A stretch of 20,675 nt of DNA from Candidatus Hydrothermarchaeota archaeon (GTDB lineage: Archaea > Hydrothermarchaeota > Hydrothermarchaeia > Hydrothermarchaeales > BMS3B): positions 1-20,675 of the forward strand of contig WANG01000159.1 of the NCBI GenBank assembly GCA_015521945.1. The letters are read 5' to 3'. The notes below the pieces were generated by a model. The model searched no databases and was not told where the DNA came from. It was given only the letters and a program-made list of their open reading frames with translations. Positions 7,288 to 14,611 of this stretch are shown piece after piece. The translations under genes were made by a program, and so were the position numbers. Within the stretch, counting starts at the first letter, position 1. Each line of letters starts with the position of its first letter.

Positions 7288-8530
7288 TTCTACCACCTCC
7301 TTTAGCCTGGTACAGCCTCAGCAGCGCCACGGCGTTAGCGAGCACCGCCAGCACCAGCAGCGTCTGGTACACCGCTCCCAGGACTCCGCCCAGGAATATC
7401 AGGAAAAGCCTCATGTCGCGCTGCATCAGCCTCCCTGCCGAGCTCACGGGAATGCGGTAGAGCTCGTGCTTGGCGGAGGTGTAGCTTATGGAGTAGCACC
7501 CGGCTATTGCGAGCACTCCTGGAATCCAGTTCTGGGCGGGTGATGCGGCTATCATCCCGGCTATCACCACCATATCCCCATACCTGTCCAGCAGGGAGTC
7601 AAAGTAAGCCCCGAAGCTTGAGGCTCTCCCCCTCAGCCTCGCCACCTCCCCGTCGCACCCGTCAATCACCGACGACACCTGGGCGAGCACCCCTCCCAGG
7701 AGGGGCTTTGAGAGGGCAAACCCAACTCCGGAGGCGACACACAGCAGGAAGCTGAAGACGGATATGGCATTGGGGGTAACCGGGGTGCCCACCAGCACCC
7801 TGCTCAGGGGGACCGAGAGCTTCCTGTTTATGTACCTTGACACGTACCCATCGCTGGGCTTGACCAGCCTCTCCAGAAGCTCACGCTCAGCCTGCCTGAG
7901 GTCCTCCCGGGTGTCTATATCCCGCCAGTAGCACCCCGTGACATCAAGCGCCCTGAGCCTGCCATCCTGGGCAAGCTTCAGCATCACATCCGTAACCGAG
8001 AACCTGCCCCTGAAGCTCTCCGCCACCTCCAGCACCTCCGGGGTGCAGTAGAAGACACCCGTATCAAGGGCGTTGAAGCGCCGTATCTGCTTGCCCAGGT
8101 CAACCACCACCCCAGAGTCCACCAGCGCCTTGGTGGCCTCCTCCACGTCCCTGCCCTCAAGCGCCGAATCCGTGCACAGGGTGGTGCACTCGGGTCTGGA
8201 GGCGATGAGCCTGGTGAGTATCTCACGCTCAAACACGTGGTCGCTCATCACCAGCAGGAAGCCCTCGCCCCTCAGCGCCCTTGCACCGAGCAGCAGCGAG
8301 TACCCGCCTCCACGCTCCACGTGCTCGTTCCTGACCACCCTCGCCCTGCCTGCAACGTGCCGCTCAACCTCGGGGTGGCTGCACACCACCACTATCTCGG
8401 ACACTCCGGCGCTTCTGAGGTTCTCAATCACCCTGTCAATGAGCGCGACCCCGAAGAGCCTCACAAGGGGTTTGGGGGTGGAGGAGCGAAGGCGCTCGCC
8501 CCTTCCAGCGGCAAGCACAACCGCCTTCAT
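7247..8530 (-). CDS. Bifunctional inositol-1-phosphate cytidylyltransferase / di-myo-inositol phosphate-phosphate synthase
   Basis: The N-terminal nucleotidyltransferase domain (residues 1 to about 225; VVLAAGRGERLRSSTPKPL, metal-binding MSDH at 95-98) makes CDP-inositol from CTP and inositol-1-phosphate. The C-terminal CDP-alcohol phosphotransferase domain (about 235-400, several membrane helices) has the complete motif D290xxDGxxAR...G307xxxD311xxxD315 and transfers inositol phosphate to a second inositol-1-phosphate. The fusion is known from Archaeoglobus and other hyperthermophiles, where it makes the precursor of the heat solute di-myo-inositol phosphate. The ATG overlaps the TGA of the inositol synthase gene (ATGA). 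The last 17 residues are a Gly/Glu/Lys tail that overlaps the Tes-like start and may simply reflect overprinting. An alternative acceptor is an archaeal lipid alcohol. Confidence 0.9.
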   Translation of the reverse strand: MKAVVLAAGRGERLRSSTPKPLVRLFGVALIDRVIENLRSAGVSEIVVVCSHPEVERHVAGRARVVRNEHVERGGGYSLLLGARALRGEGFLLVMSDHVFEREILTRLIASRPECTTLCTDSALEGRDVEEATKALVDSGVVVDLGKQIRRFNALDTGVFYCTPEVLEVAESFRGRFSVTDVMLKLAQDGRLRALDVTGCYWRDIDTREDLRQAERELLERLVKPSDGYVSRYINRKLSVPLSRVLVGTPVTPNAISVFSFLLCVASGVGFALSKPLLGGVLAQVSSVIDGCDGEVARLRGRASSFGAYFDSLLDRYGDMVVIAGMIAASPAQNWIPGVLAIAGCYSISYTSAKHELYRIPVSSAGRLMQRDMRLFLIFLGGVLGAVYQTLLVLAVLANAVALLRLYQAKGGGRSEGGEAEGKGEGA

Positions 8531-9630
8531 CGCTCGTTGACAGGTATCTCGGGGGCTATTCTGGCACGCGAGTTCTCGGCTATGAACTCCTCCACCATCT
8601 GCTTGGCGACCACATCAGGATACTGCACCGGCGGGTGCTTGAAGAAGTACGCGCTCACACCCTCTAAGGGTCCCGCTATGCCGTTGTCCAGGGCGAGCTT
8701 CACCGCCCTTATCGCATCCACCGCCACGCCGGCGCTGTTGGGCGAGTCCTCCACCGACAGGTGCACCTGTATGGTTATGGGGGTATCACCGAACTTCCTG
8801 CCCTTCACGTAGATGAACGCCTGCTTGTTGTCGTTCAGGAAGGGCACGTAGTCGCTGGGACCTATCCTGGTGGGTATGTCATACCCCACCACGCTGGTCA
8901 CCGCCTCGGTCTTGCTTATGCGCTTTGACTTCAGCCTGCTCTCCTGCAGCATGTTCAGGAAGTCGGTGTTGCCCCCGATGTTCAGCTGGTAGGTCTCCAC
9001 CACCTCAACGCCCCTGTCCTTCAGCAGCTGCATCAGCGTGCGGTGCAGTATGGTGGCACCCACCTGGCTCTTTATGTCGTCGCCCGCCACCGGGAGCCCC
9101 GCGCGGGTGAACTTCTCAGCCCAGTGCTTGTCGCTGGCTATGAACTCTGGTATGCAGTTGACGAATCCACACCCAGCGTCTATGGCAGCCTGGGCGTAGT
9201 ACCTGGTAGCCTCGGCGCTGCCCACCGGCAGGAAGTTCACCAGCACGTCCGCCTTGGTCTCCTCCAGCACCTCAGCCACATCAACGGGCTCCTCGTCGCT
9301 CAGGGGGAAAGCCTCCCTGAGGTACTTGCCCACACCGTCCAGCGTTGGACCCCTGAGAACCTCCACGCCAAGCTCTGGAACATCGCAGAACTTGAGGGCG
9401 CAGTTGGGCTCAGCGAATATCGCCTCGCTCAGGTCCTTGCCCACCTTGTTGGCATTCACATCAAAGGCTGCGACGAACTTTATGTCCCTGATGTGGTAGC
9501 CACCGAAGTTCACGTGCATCAGCCCTGGCACAGACTCCCCATCCTCAACATCCTTGTAGTACTCAACCCCCTGCACCAAGGAGGATGTGCAGTTTCCAAC
9601 TCCTGCTATTGCCACTCTCACTTCGCCCAT
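8527..9630 (-). CDS. ino1: myo-Inositol-phosphate synthase
   Basis: This NAD-dependent enzyme converts glucose-6-phosphate into 1L-myo-inositol-1-phosphate, the feedstock for the next gene. The Rossmann motif VAIAGVGNCTSS lies at the N-terminus. Family landmarks follow: NFLPVGSAEATRYYA, VNCIPEF, GDDIKSQVGATI, LNIGGNTDFLNM and a late HLSVEDSPNSAG. At 367 residues it matches the compact bacterial/archaeal class rather than the longer eukaryotic one. I chose the ATG at 9628-9630 because GGAGGTGA sits four bases upstream; an open frame further up lacks any ribosome site. It follows the HTH gene by 28 bases and overlaps the IPCT/DIPPS gene by four, so it sits firmly inside the operon. Confidence 0.95.
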   Translation of the reverse strand: MGEVRVAIAGVGNCTSSLVQGVEYYKDVEDGESVPGLMHVNFGGYHIRDIKFVAAFDVNANKVGKDLSEAIFAEPNCALKFCDVPELGVEVLRGPTLDGVGKYLREAFPLSDEEPVDVAEVLEETKADVLVNFLPVGSAEATRYYAQAAIDAGCGFVNCIPEFIASDKHWAEKFTRAGLPVAGDDIKSQVGATILHRTLMQLLKDRGVEVVETYQLNIGGNTDFLNMLQESRLKSKRISKTEAVTSVVGYDIPTRIGPSDYVPFLNDNKQAFIYVKGRKFGDTPITIQVHLSVEDSPNSAGVAVDAIRAVKLALDNGIAGPLEGVSAYFFKHPPVQYPDVVAKQMVEEFIAENSRARIAPEIPVNER

Positions 9631-9658
9631 CTCATCACCTCCGCAGAGAGTTAAGGAA

Positions 9659-10222
9659 CTACCTCTCACCTGGGTGTGAAGAGGTTAGCCTGAGAAGCAG
9701 AGGCTCCTCCGAACCGTAGAGGTCAAGCTCGCTCATGGTCTGGCTCTTGAGCACTCTGACCTCCTCAAGCAGGTCCTCAACCCTCGCCAGGCACTCCTCG
9801 TGGTACTCCCTCTCCCTGATGAGCTCCTCGGCTATCTCCGAAAGCGCCGAAAGCCTGCTCACAGGGTCACGGATGCGGAAGGCGTGCCTGGCTAACCTCC
9901 CGGCGTGCTCGGAGGCATCCGCCGGGCGGGTAGAGCGCCGGCTGAGCTTCGTGGAGAACTCGGTGGGTGATATGCTGACCCTCAGGGTTATGGCATCCGC
10001 TATCTCGTAGTACTTCCTGGGTCTGCCCCTGGTGTTCCTCTCCTCTTCTACGGTGAGTATCTTTGCACGCGTCATGTACTCCAGATGCCTTGAGAGCGCC
10101 ATCTTCTCCACACCCGTCTCCCTGCTCAGCTCTGAAAGACACCTGGGCTTCTGACTTACCAGCCTGATAATCTCACGCCTCGTGCTGTTGCCCAAGATAT
10201 CCAGAAGCTCATCGCTGCGCAT
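9659..10222 (-). CDS. ArsR-like winged-helix regulator heading the inositol/Tes-like operon
   Basis: This 187-residue transcription factor has residues 4-75 forming an ArsR/HTH_20 winged helix: LLDILGNSTRREIIRLV, LSELSRETGVEKMALSRHLEYM as the recognition unit, and the basic wing RNTRGRPRKYYEI. Residues about 120-165 are charged and helical (EIAEELIREREYHEECLARVEDLLEEV) and probably form a dimerising coiled coil. No metal-site cysteines typical of ArsR itself are evident. I chose the ATG at 10220-10222, where the conserved region begins; an upstream start would add 12 residues and overlap the promoter. The inositol synthase starts 28 bases after its stop, so it is the first gene of the operon and plausibly autoregulates it, possibly in response to heat or salt. 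Confidence 0.88.
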   Translation of the reverse strand: MRSDELLDILGNSTRREIIRLVSQKPRCLSELSRETGVEKMALSRHLEYMTRAKILTVEEERNTRGRPRKYYEIADAITLRVSISPTEFSTKLSRRSTRPADASEHAGRLARHAFRIRDPVSRLSALSEIAEELIREREYHEECLARVEDLLEEVRVLKSQTMSELDLYGSEEPLLLRLTSSHPGER

Positions 10223-10236
10223 TTTTCTACTTTGTG

Positions 10237-10248
10237 TTACCTTAAGTA
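10237..10248 (-). promoter_or_regulatory. Probable promoter of the HTH-inositol-Tes-like operon
   Basis: On the minus strand an A/T-rich stretch reads GATACTTAAGGT about 20 bases before the ATG of the regulator, preceded by a small palindrome CAATTG (10252-10257). The spacing implies a leaderless or nearly leaderless message. The palindrome is a conceivable half of an operator, but it is short. The whole gap is only 52 bases. Confidence 0.4.
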
Positions 10249-10274
10249 TCAATTGCAATCTTTACTGTATCTGC

Positions 10275-10511
10275 CTACTGCAGGGACTTCTCCCTGTAGT
10301 CATCATACCCAAGCCAGGCGATAACCGCCCCCGCAAGCAGCAGGGTGACTCCGAAAACCGCCGCGAACACCAGCAGCAGCGCACGCCAGAAGGGCACCAC
10401 ATCTCCAGAGCCGAGCACGTCACTGAGCACCGGTATCCTCACGAAGTACCAGAGCACCCCGAGCAGCACGAGCACTACGCCGGAGATTATTTTAAGTATC
10501 TCCCTGCTCAT
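10275..10511 (-). CDS. Small two-helix membrane protein
   Basis: This is a 78-residue protein with two predicted membrane helices (about residues 6-25 and 43-67). They are separated by a short loop, RIPVLSDVLGSGDVVPFWRA, and followed by a charged tail, YDDYREKSLQ. The ATG at 10509-10511 has GGAGGTGAG directly upstream, which decides the start; a longer frame reaching 10571 would run through the promoter. It lies 52 bases upstream of the HTH regulator on the same strand, and read-through could make it part of that operon, although the regulator appears to have its own promoter. I do not recognise the family, and no catalytic residues are apparent. The good ribosome site and membrane pattern make it a likely real gene. 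Confidence 0.7.
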   Translation of the reverse strand: MSREILKIISGVVLVLLGVLWYFVRIPVLSDVLGSGDVVPFWRALLLVFAAVFGVTLLLAGAVIAWLGYDDYREKSLQ

Positions 10512-10552
10512 GCTCACCTCCTCCAGCAGGAATAGCAGGGAGATAACAACAG

Positions 10553-10568
10553 AAAATTTTTTAATAAC
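10553..10568. promoter_or_regulatory. Divergent A/T-rich promoter between the membrane protein and the DUF763 gene
   Basis: The run aaaattttttaataac is the only A/T-rich block in a 110-base gap. On the plus strand TTTTTAATAA would start transcription near 10590 for the DUF763 gene. On the minus strand TTATTAAAAAATT would start near 10532 for the membrane protein, keeping its GGAGGTGAG in the leader. Confidence 0.5.
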
Positions 10569-10621
10569 CACACGTTACTAAATTGCATCCCGGGAACACG
10601 TTAGCCTTTGCTCTCAAAAGC

Positions 10622-11710
10622 ATGAGGCTCTCGGGCACCGCCGACCTGCCCCTGCACACTGGAAAAGCCCCCCGCTGGCTTTTCAGCAGGATGGTAAAGC
10701 TCTCCGGAGCCATAGCCGAGCACATCATAGAGGAGTACGGGGAGGCTGAGCTTCTTCGCCGGCTGAGCTCACCCCACTGGTTTCAGGCGTTCTCCTGCGC
10801 CATAGGGTTTGACTGGCACTCCTCGGGCACCACAACCACGACCATGGGGGCGCTGAAGGAGGCGCTATCCCCCGAGAAGCACGGGGTGGGCGTGGCTGGG
10901 GGCAAGGGCAGCAGGGGGATTAGAACCCCCGAGGAGCTCAGGGAGGCGTGCGCGAGGGCTGGTGAGGAGGAGCTTGCGGAGGAGCTGATAAGGGCGAGCC
11001 GGCTCAGCTTCAAGGTGGACGCAGGCTGTGTTCAGGACGGATACCAGCTCTACCACCACACCATGGTATTCACCCTCTCAGGCGAGTGGTGCGTGGTGCA
11101 GCAGGGGATGAAGGACAGGTACGCCAGACGGTACCACTGGCACAGCGAGGAGCTTGAGAGCTTCACCTGCGAGCCCCACACCGGAATCTCAGCCCAGCGG
11201 GTGGAGCAGAGGGCTCTCAACTTGGTGTCTGAGTCCTCGGAGGAGGTGAGGAGGGCGAGCCTTGAGCTGCTGGAAGAGAACCCGGCGAGGCTCAGAAGGT
11301 TAGCCCAGGGGCAGCGGAGCCTTCTGGAGCCGGAGCTCAGGCTGCCGGCGCGGCACATGGTGAGCAGGGTGGACATAAGCGAGCGCTCCTGGCGCGCCCT
11401 CGCCAGGCTGCACGAGATTCAGCCGGAGAGCTACGAGGAGCTTGTGGGGCTGCCGGGGGTGGGGGGCAGGACCCTGCGTGCCCTCGCCCTGCTGGCTGAG
11501 CTCATCTACGGCACCCCTGCAGACTGGCAGGACCCAGTGAAGTACTCCTTCGCCCACGGGGGCAAGGACGGCACCCCCTACCCGGTGGACAGGCGCACCT
11601 ACGACAGGAGCATAGGCATCCTCAGGGAAGCGCTGGAAGAGGCGAGGGTGGGCAGGAGGGAGAAGAAGCAGGCGTTACTCAGGCTAAGGCACTTCCTCGG
11701 CGAGGGGTAG
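10622..11710 (+). CDS. DUF763 family protein with a helix-hairpin-helix-like motif
   Basis: This 362-residue protein is recognisable as DUF763 by its opening, MRLSGTADLPLHTGKAPRWLF. I place the start at the ATG at 10622 because family members begin there; a TTG at 10583 would add 13 residues and lacks a ribosome site. Other conserved-looking stretches are AFSCAIGFDWHSSGTTTT, SFKVDAGCVQDGYQLYHHTMV, RYHWHSEE, the late VGLPGVGGRTLRALALLAELIYG and FAHGGKDGTPYPVDRRTYDRSI. The GLPGVGGRT segment looks like a helix-hairpin-helix, and the many His, Asp and Glu residues in the first half could bind metal. Together these suggest a nucleic-acid enzyme, but I know of no established function. Its last 27 bases overlap the convergent deaminase gene. 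There is no operon partner. Confidence 0.85.
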   Translation: MRLSGTADLPLHTGKAPRWLFSRMVKLSGAIAEHIIEEYGEAELLRRLSSPHWFQAFSCAIGFDWHSSGTTTTTMGALKEALSPEKHGVGVAGGKGSRGIRTPEELREACARAGEEELAEELIRASRLSFKVDAGCVQDGYQLYHHTMVFTLSGEWCVVQQGMKDRYARRYHWHSEELESFTCEPHTGISAQRVEQRALNLVSESSEEVRRASLELLEENPARLRRLAQGQRSLLEPELRLPARHMVSRVDISERSWRALARLHEIQPESYEELVGLPGVGGRTLRALALLAELIYGTPADWQDPVKYSFAHGGKDGTPYPVDRRTYDRSIGILREALEEARVGRREKKQALLRLRHFLGEG

Positions 11711-13009
11711 CCTGTCCCCCCTGCCGGCGCTCTCAAAGAGCTCCACCGCCTCCCTGACCGCGAACCTCTCCACCTCCTCCGCGTCAAGGGTTCTGCACCT
11801 GCCGTCCTGCACCACCACCCTGCCGTTCACCAGCACATCGGTGACATCCTCCCCCCTGGCTGCATAGACCAGGTGGGAGACGGGGTTGGACAGGGGGGTG
11901 AGGTGGGGCCTCCGCATGTCCACCACCGCTATGTCGGCAACCGCTCCCGGGCGTATAACCCCCAGCTCGGGCATGCCCAGAGCCAGGGCTCCGTTGACGG
12001 TGGCAAGCCTGAGAGCCTCCCAGGCAGGAAGCGCAGCAGCATCCTGCCTGCTCACCTTCTGCAGCAGGGCGCACGCCTTCATCTCCTGAAACAGGTCCAG
12101 CACGTTGTTGCTGGCTGCGCCGTCCGTGCCCAGGGCAACGGTTATCCCCGCTTTAATGTAATCTGCCACCGGGGCGATTCCCGCGCCGAGCTTCATGTTG
12201 CTCACGGGGTTGTGGGATATCTTCGCCCCCCTGGCGCTGACCAGCTCCTGCTCCCGCCTGCTCAGGTGCACACCGTGAGCCATGAGCACCCTCTCCGAGA
12301 GGAAGCCTATGCTCTCCAGGTACTCAACGGGGCGCATCCCCTTCTCCCTGACGAAGCGCTCCACCTCCTCCTCCGTCTCCGAGACGTGGATGTGTATCCC
12401 GGTGCCGTACCTCTCCGCCAGCTCCTTCGCCCTGAGGAGCAGCTCCTCCGAGCAGGTGTAGGGGGCGTGGGGTCCGACAAACACCCTCACCAGCTCGCTT
12501 CCCCCGAACCTCCTGAGACCCTCCTCCGCCAGCCTAAGGAGCTCCCTTCCCTGCTCCTCCCCCGCCACGTCCAGCAGGGGATAGGAGAGCACAGCGCGCA
12601 TGCCCGCCTCCTCCGCAGCCCTCGCCACCTCGTCCAAGTAGAAGTACATGTCGTTGAAGCAGGTTATCCCCGAGGTAAGCATCTCAAGGCATGCGAGCAG
12701 CGAGCCCGCGTACACGTGCTGGGGCTTCAGCTTCGCCTCCACGGGCCAGATCTCCTCCTGCAGCCACCTGTGAAGGGGAAGGTCATCCGCGGAGCCCCGG
12801 AAGAGGGTCATCGCCGCATGGGTGTGGGTGTTTATCAGCCCGGGTATGACCACCTTTCCCCGGGCATCTATGACAAAGTCAGCCTCTCCCGGTATTTTCT
12901 CCGCCACCTCGGCTATCCTGCCGTCCTCAACGCCTATGGAAAAGTTTTTTAATATCTCCCGCCCTCTATCCATTGTGACTACGGTGCCGCCTTTTATTAT
13001 CACATCCAT
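11684..13009 (-). CDS. mtaD: MTA/SAH/5'-deoxyadenosine deaminase (amidohydrolase)
   Basis: This metal-dependent amidohydrolase removes the 6-amino group of S-adenosylhomocysteine, methylthioadenosine or 5'-deoxyadenosine (archaeal DadD/MtaD group). It shows PGLINTHTHAAMTLFRG (H62, H64), FNDMYFY, GPHAPYTCS, HIHVSET, MAHGVHL, SHNPVSNMKLG and ALGTDGAASNN, a complete set for the metal site and the catalytic Glu/His/Asp. At 441 residues it has normal family length. The ATG at 13007-13009 is chosen for its GGTGAT site and for the MDVIIKGG opening. It is a plausible clean-up enzyme for SAH and 5'-deoxyadenosine produced by radical SAM enzymes, two of which are encoded nearby, but it is monocistronic. 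Only 23 bases separate its start from hisG, and its 3' end overlaps the DUF763 gene by 27 bases. Confidence 0.9.
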   Translation of the reverse strand: MDVIIKGGTVVTMDRGREILKNFSIGVEDGRIAEVAEKIPGEADFVIDARGKVVIPGLINTHTHAAMTLFRGSADDLPLHRWLQEEIWPVEAKLKPQHVYAGSLLACLEMLTSGITCFNDMYFYLDEVARAAEEAGMRAVLSYPLLDVAGEEQGRELLRLAEEGLRRFGGSELVRVFVGPHAPYTCSEELLLRAKELAERYGTGIHIHVSETEEEVERFVREKGMRPVEYLESIGFLSERVLMAHGVHLSRREQELVSARGAKISHNPVSNMKLGAGIAPVADYIKAGITVALGTDGAASNNVLDLFQEMKACALLQKVSRQDAAALPAWEALRLATVNGALALGMPELGVIRPGAVADIAVVDMRRPHLTPLSNPVSHLVYAARGEDVTDVLVNGRVVVQDGRCRTLDAEEVERFAVREAVELFESAGRGDRLPLAEEVP

Positions 13010-13044
13010 ACCATCACCCTGAGGCAAGGTAAATGATAAAGATT
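12988..13044. promoter_or_regulatory. Interleaved divergent promoters of mtaD and hisG
   Basis: The start codons lie only 23 bases apart on opposite strands, so each TATA box should fall in the other gene. On the plus strand CTTTTATTAT (12989-12998), within mtaD codons 3-6, suits hisG. On the minus strand TCTTTATCATTT (about 13031-13042), within the first hisG codons, suits mtaD. These are by-eye assignments. Confidence 0.4.
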
Positions 13045-13890
13045 GCGGTGCCAAACAAGGGCAGGCTGCACGAGCCGGCGATACAGCTGATGAACCGCGC
13101 CGGCATAGCCGTGCTCACCGACGGGCGCAGGCTGTTCGCGGGCACCAGCGACCCCGGGATACAGGTGCTGCTGGTGCGAGCCATTGACATACCAGAGCTG
13201 GTCGCGGAGGGTGTGGCTGACCTGGGTATAACCGGGTACGACGTGGTGGTGGAGTCGGGGTACGAGGTGGAGCTGCTCCTGAACCTGGACTTCGGGAGGG
13301 CTCGCTTAGTGCTTGCCGTCCCCGAGAACTCGGGCATAAGTAGGGTGGAGGAGCTGCCCCAGGGCACCAGGGTGGCAACCGAGTTTCCCAACATCTCAAA
13401 GAGGTTCTTCAGGGAGCGGGGAGTTGAGGTGAAGGTTGTGCCCCTCTCGGGTGCCTGCGAGATTGCCCCCCACATCGGGCTTGCGGAGACCATCGTTGAC
13501 CTGGTGAGCACGGGCACCAGCCTGAAGATGAACAAGCTGGTTGAGGTTGAGACGGTGCTGGAGACCTCCGCATACCTGATAGGCAACAGGGAGGCGGTGA
13601 GAGCCAAGCAGGAGAAGGTTGAGGAGGTGGTAACCGCCTTCTCAAGCGTGCTGGCGGCGAAGCGCAAGAAGCTGGTGATGATGAACGTGCCCAAGCAGGC
13701 GCTGGAGGAGGTGAAGAAGGCTATGCCGGGGATGGCGGGTCCAACGGTGGCAGAGGTGGCTTCGGAGGAGCCTATGTACGCTGTGAACGCCGTGGTGGAT
13801 GAGAGCGAGGTTTACTCCCTGATAAACAGGGTGAAGAAGCTGGGAGCGAGGGACATACTGGTTCTCCCCATAGAGAGGATAATTGAATGA
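13033..13890 (+). CDS. hisG: ATP phosphoribosyltransferase, long form
   Basis: This enzyme catalyses the first step of histidine synthesis, joining ATP and PRPP. The N-terminal catalytic part shows IAVPNKGRLHEPA, LFAGTSDPGIQ, GVADLGITGYD and RVATEFPNISKRFF. The PRPP loop follows as LSGACEIAPHIGLAETIVDLVSTGTSLKMN. The length of 285 residues and the extra C-terminal domain (MMNVPKQALEEVKKAMPGMAGPTV onward) show the long, histidine-feedback-inhibited form that does not need HisZ. The ATG at 13033 has a GAGG-containing leader. The TGA overlaps the ATG of hisA (ATGA), so the two are coupled. No other his gene lies in the window, so the pathway is dispersed. Confidence 0.96.
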   Translation: MIKIAVPNKGRLHEPAIQLMNRAGIAVLTDGRRLFAGTSDPGIQVLLVRAIDIPELVAEGVADLGITGYDVVVESGYEVELLLNLDFGRARLVLAVPENSGISRVEELPQGTRVATEFPNISKRFFRERGVEVKVVPLSGACEIAPHIGLAETIVDLVSTGTSLKMNKLVEVETVLETSAYLIGNREAVRAKQEKVEEVVTAFSSVLAAKRKKLVMMNVPKQALEEVKKAMPGMAGPTVAEVASEEPMYAVNAVVDESEVYSLINRVKKLGARDILVLPIERIIE

Positions 13891-14609
13891 GCTTCCTGGT
13901 CATACCCGCGGTGGACATAAGCCGGGGCAGGTGCGTGCAGCTCGTCGGCGGAAGGCTGGAGCGCAAGCTGGTGGAGCTGGAGGACCCCCTGAGGGTGGCG
14001 CTTCACTGGGTGGAGCAGGGGGCGAAGAGGCTCCACTTGGTTGACCTGGATGCTGCGATACACGGGAGCAGAGAGAACAGGGGGCTGGTGAAGCGGATTC
14101 TCAGGGAGGTGGACATTCCGGTGCAGGTGGGCGGGGGCATAAGGAGCAGGGAGGAGGCTGAGGCGGTGCTTGAGGCGGGGGCTGCGAAGGTTATAGTGGG
14201 CACCGCAGCGGTGGAGAACAGGAGCCTGCTGGAGGAGCTCTCCCGTACCTGGGGCTCCGACAGGGTTATAGCGGCGGTTGATGCTAAGGGGAAGAGGGTG
14301 GTGGTGCGGGGGTGGCAGAGGAGCACAGGGGTAACCGCCCCGCAGCTTGCGGCGCAGGTGGGGGAGTACGTGGATGAGGTGCTCTTCACCTGCGTGCACG
14401 TGGAGGGGAGAATGCAGGGGGTGGACGCTGAGGGTGTGAGGGAGGTGCTCGGGGCAACGGAGGCGGGGGTGATAGTGGCGGGAGGCATAGCCTCGGGTGA
14501 GGACCTGAGGCTGCTCAAGAGCCTGGGCGCCAGGGGTGCGGTGCTGGGCTCGGCTCTATACACGGGAAAGCTCGGCTTCGCGGAGGCGCTAAGAGCGGTG
14601 CAGGATTGA
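13887..14609 (+). CDS. hisA: ProFAR isomerase (phosphoribosylformimino-AICAR-P isomerase)
   Basis: This (beta-alpha)8-barrel enzyme performs the Amadori rearrangement of ProFAR in histidine synthesis. IPAVDISRGRCVQL carries the first catalytic aspartate (D10) and VIAAVDAKG the second (D132). The two phosphate-binding loops are VGGGIRS and IVAGGIASGEDL, and RGWQRSTG is typical of HisA. At 240 residues it has normal length. It overlaps hisG by four bases at its start and the methylthiotransferase gene by at most a few bases at its end, so the three form one transcription unit. Confidence 0.95.
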   Translation: MSFLVIPAVDISRGRCVQLVGGRLERKLVELEDPLRVALHWVEQGAKRLHLVDLDAAIHGSRENRGLVKRILREVDIPVQVGGGIRSREEAEAVLEAGAAKVIVGTAAVENRSLLEELSRTWGSDRVIAAVDAKGKRVVVRGWQRSTGVTAPQLAAQVGEYVDEVLFTCVHVEGRMQGVDAEGVREVLGATEAGVIVAGGIASGEDLRLLKSLGARGAVLGSALYTGKLGFAEALRAVQD

Positions 14610-14611
14610 GC

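Noticed and set aside
10583..10621. TTG start for the DUF763 gene
   Set aside because: Family members begin at the segment starting with the ATG at 10622. The additional 13 codons lie where the transcript should begin.
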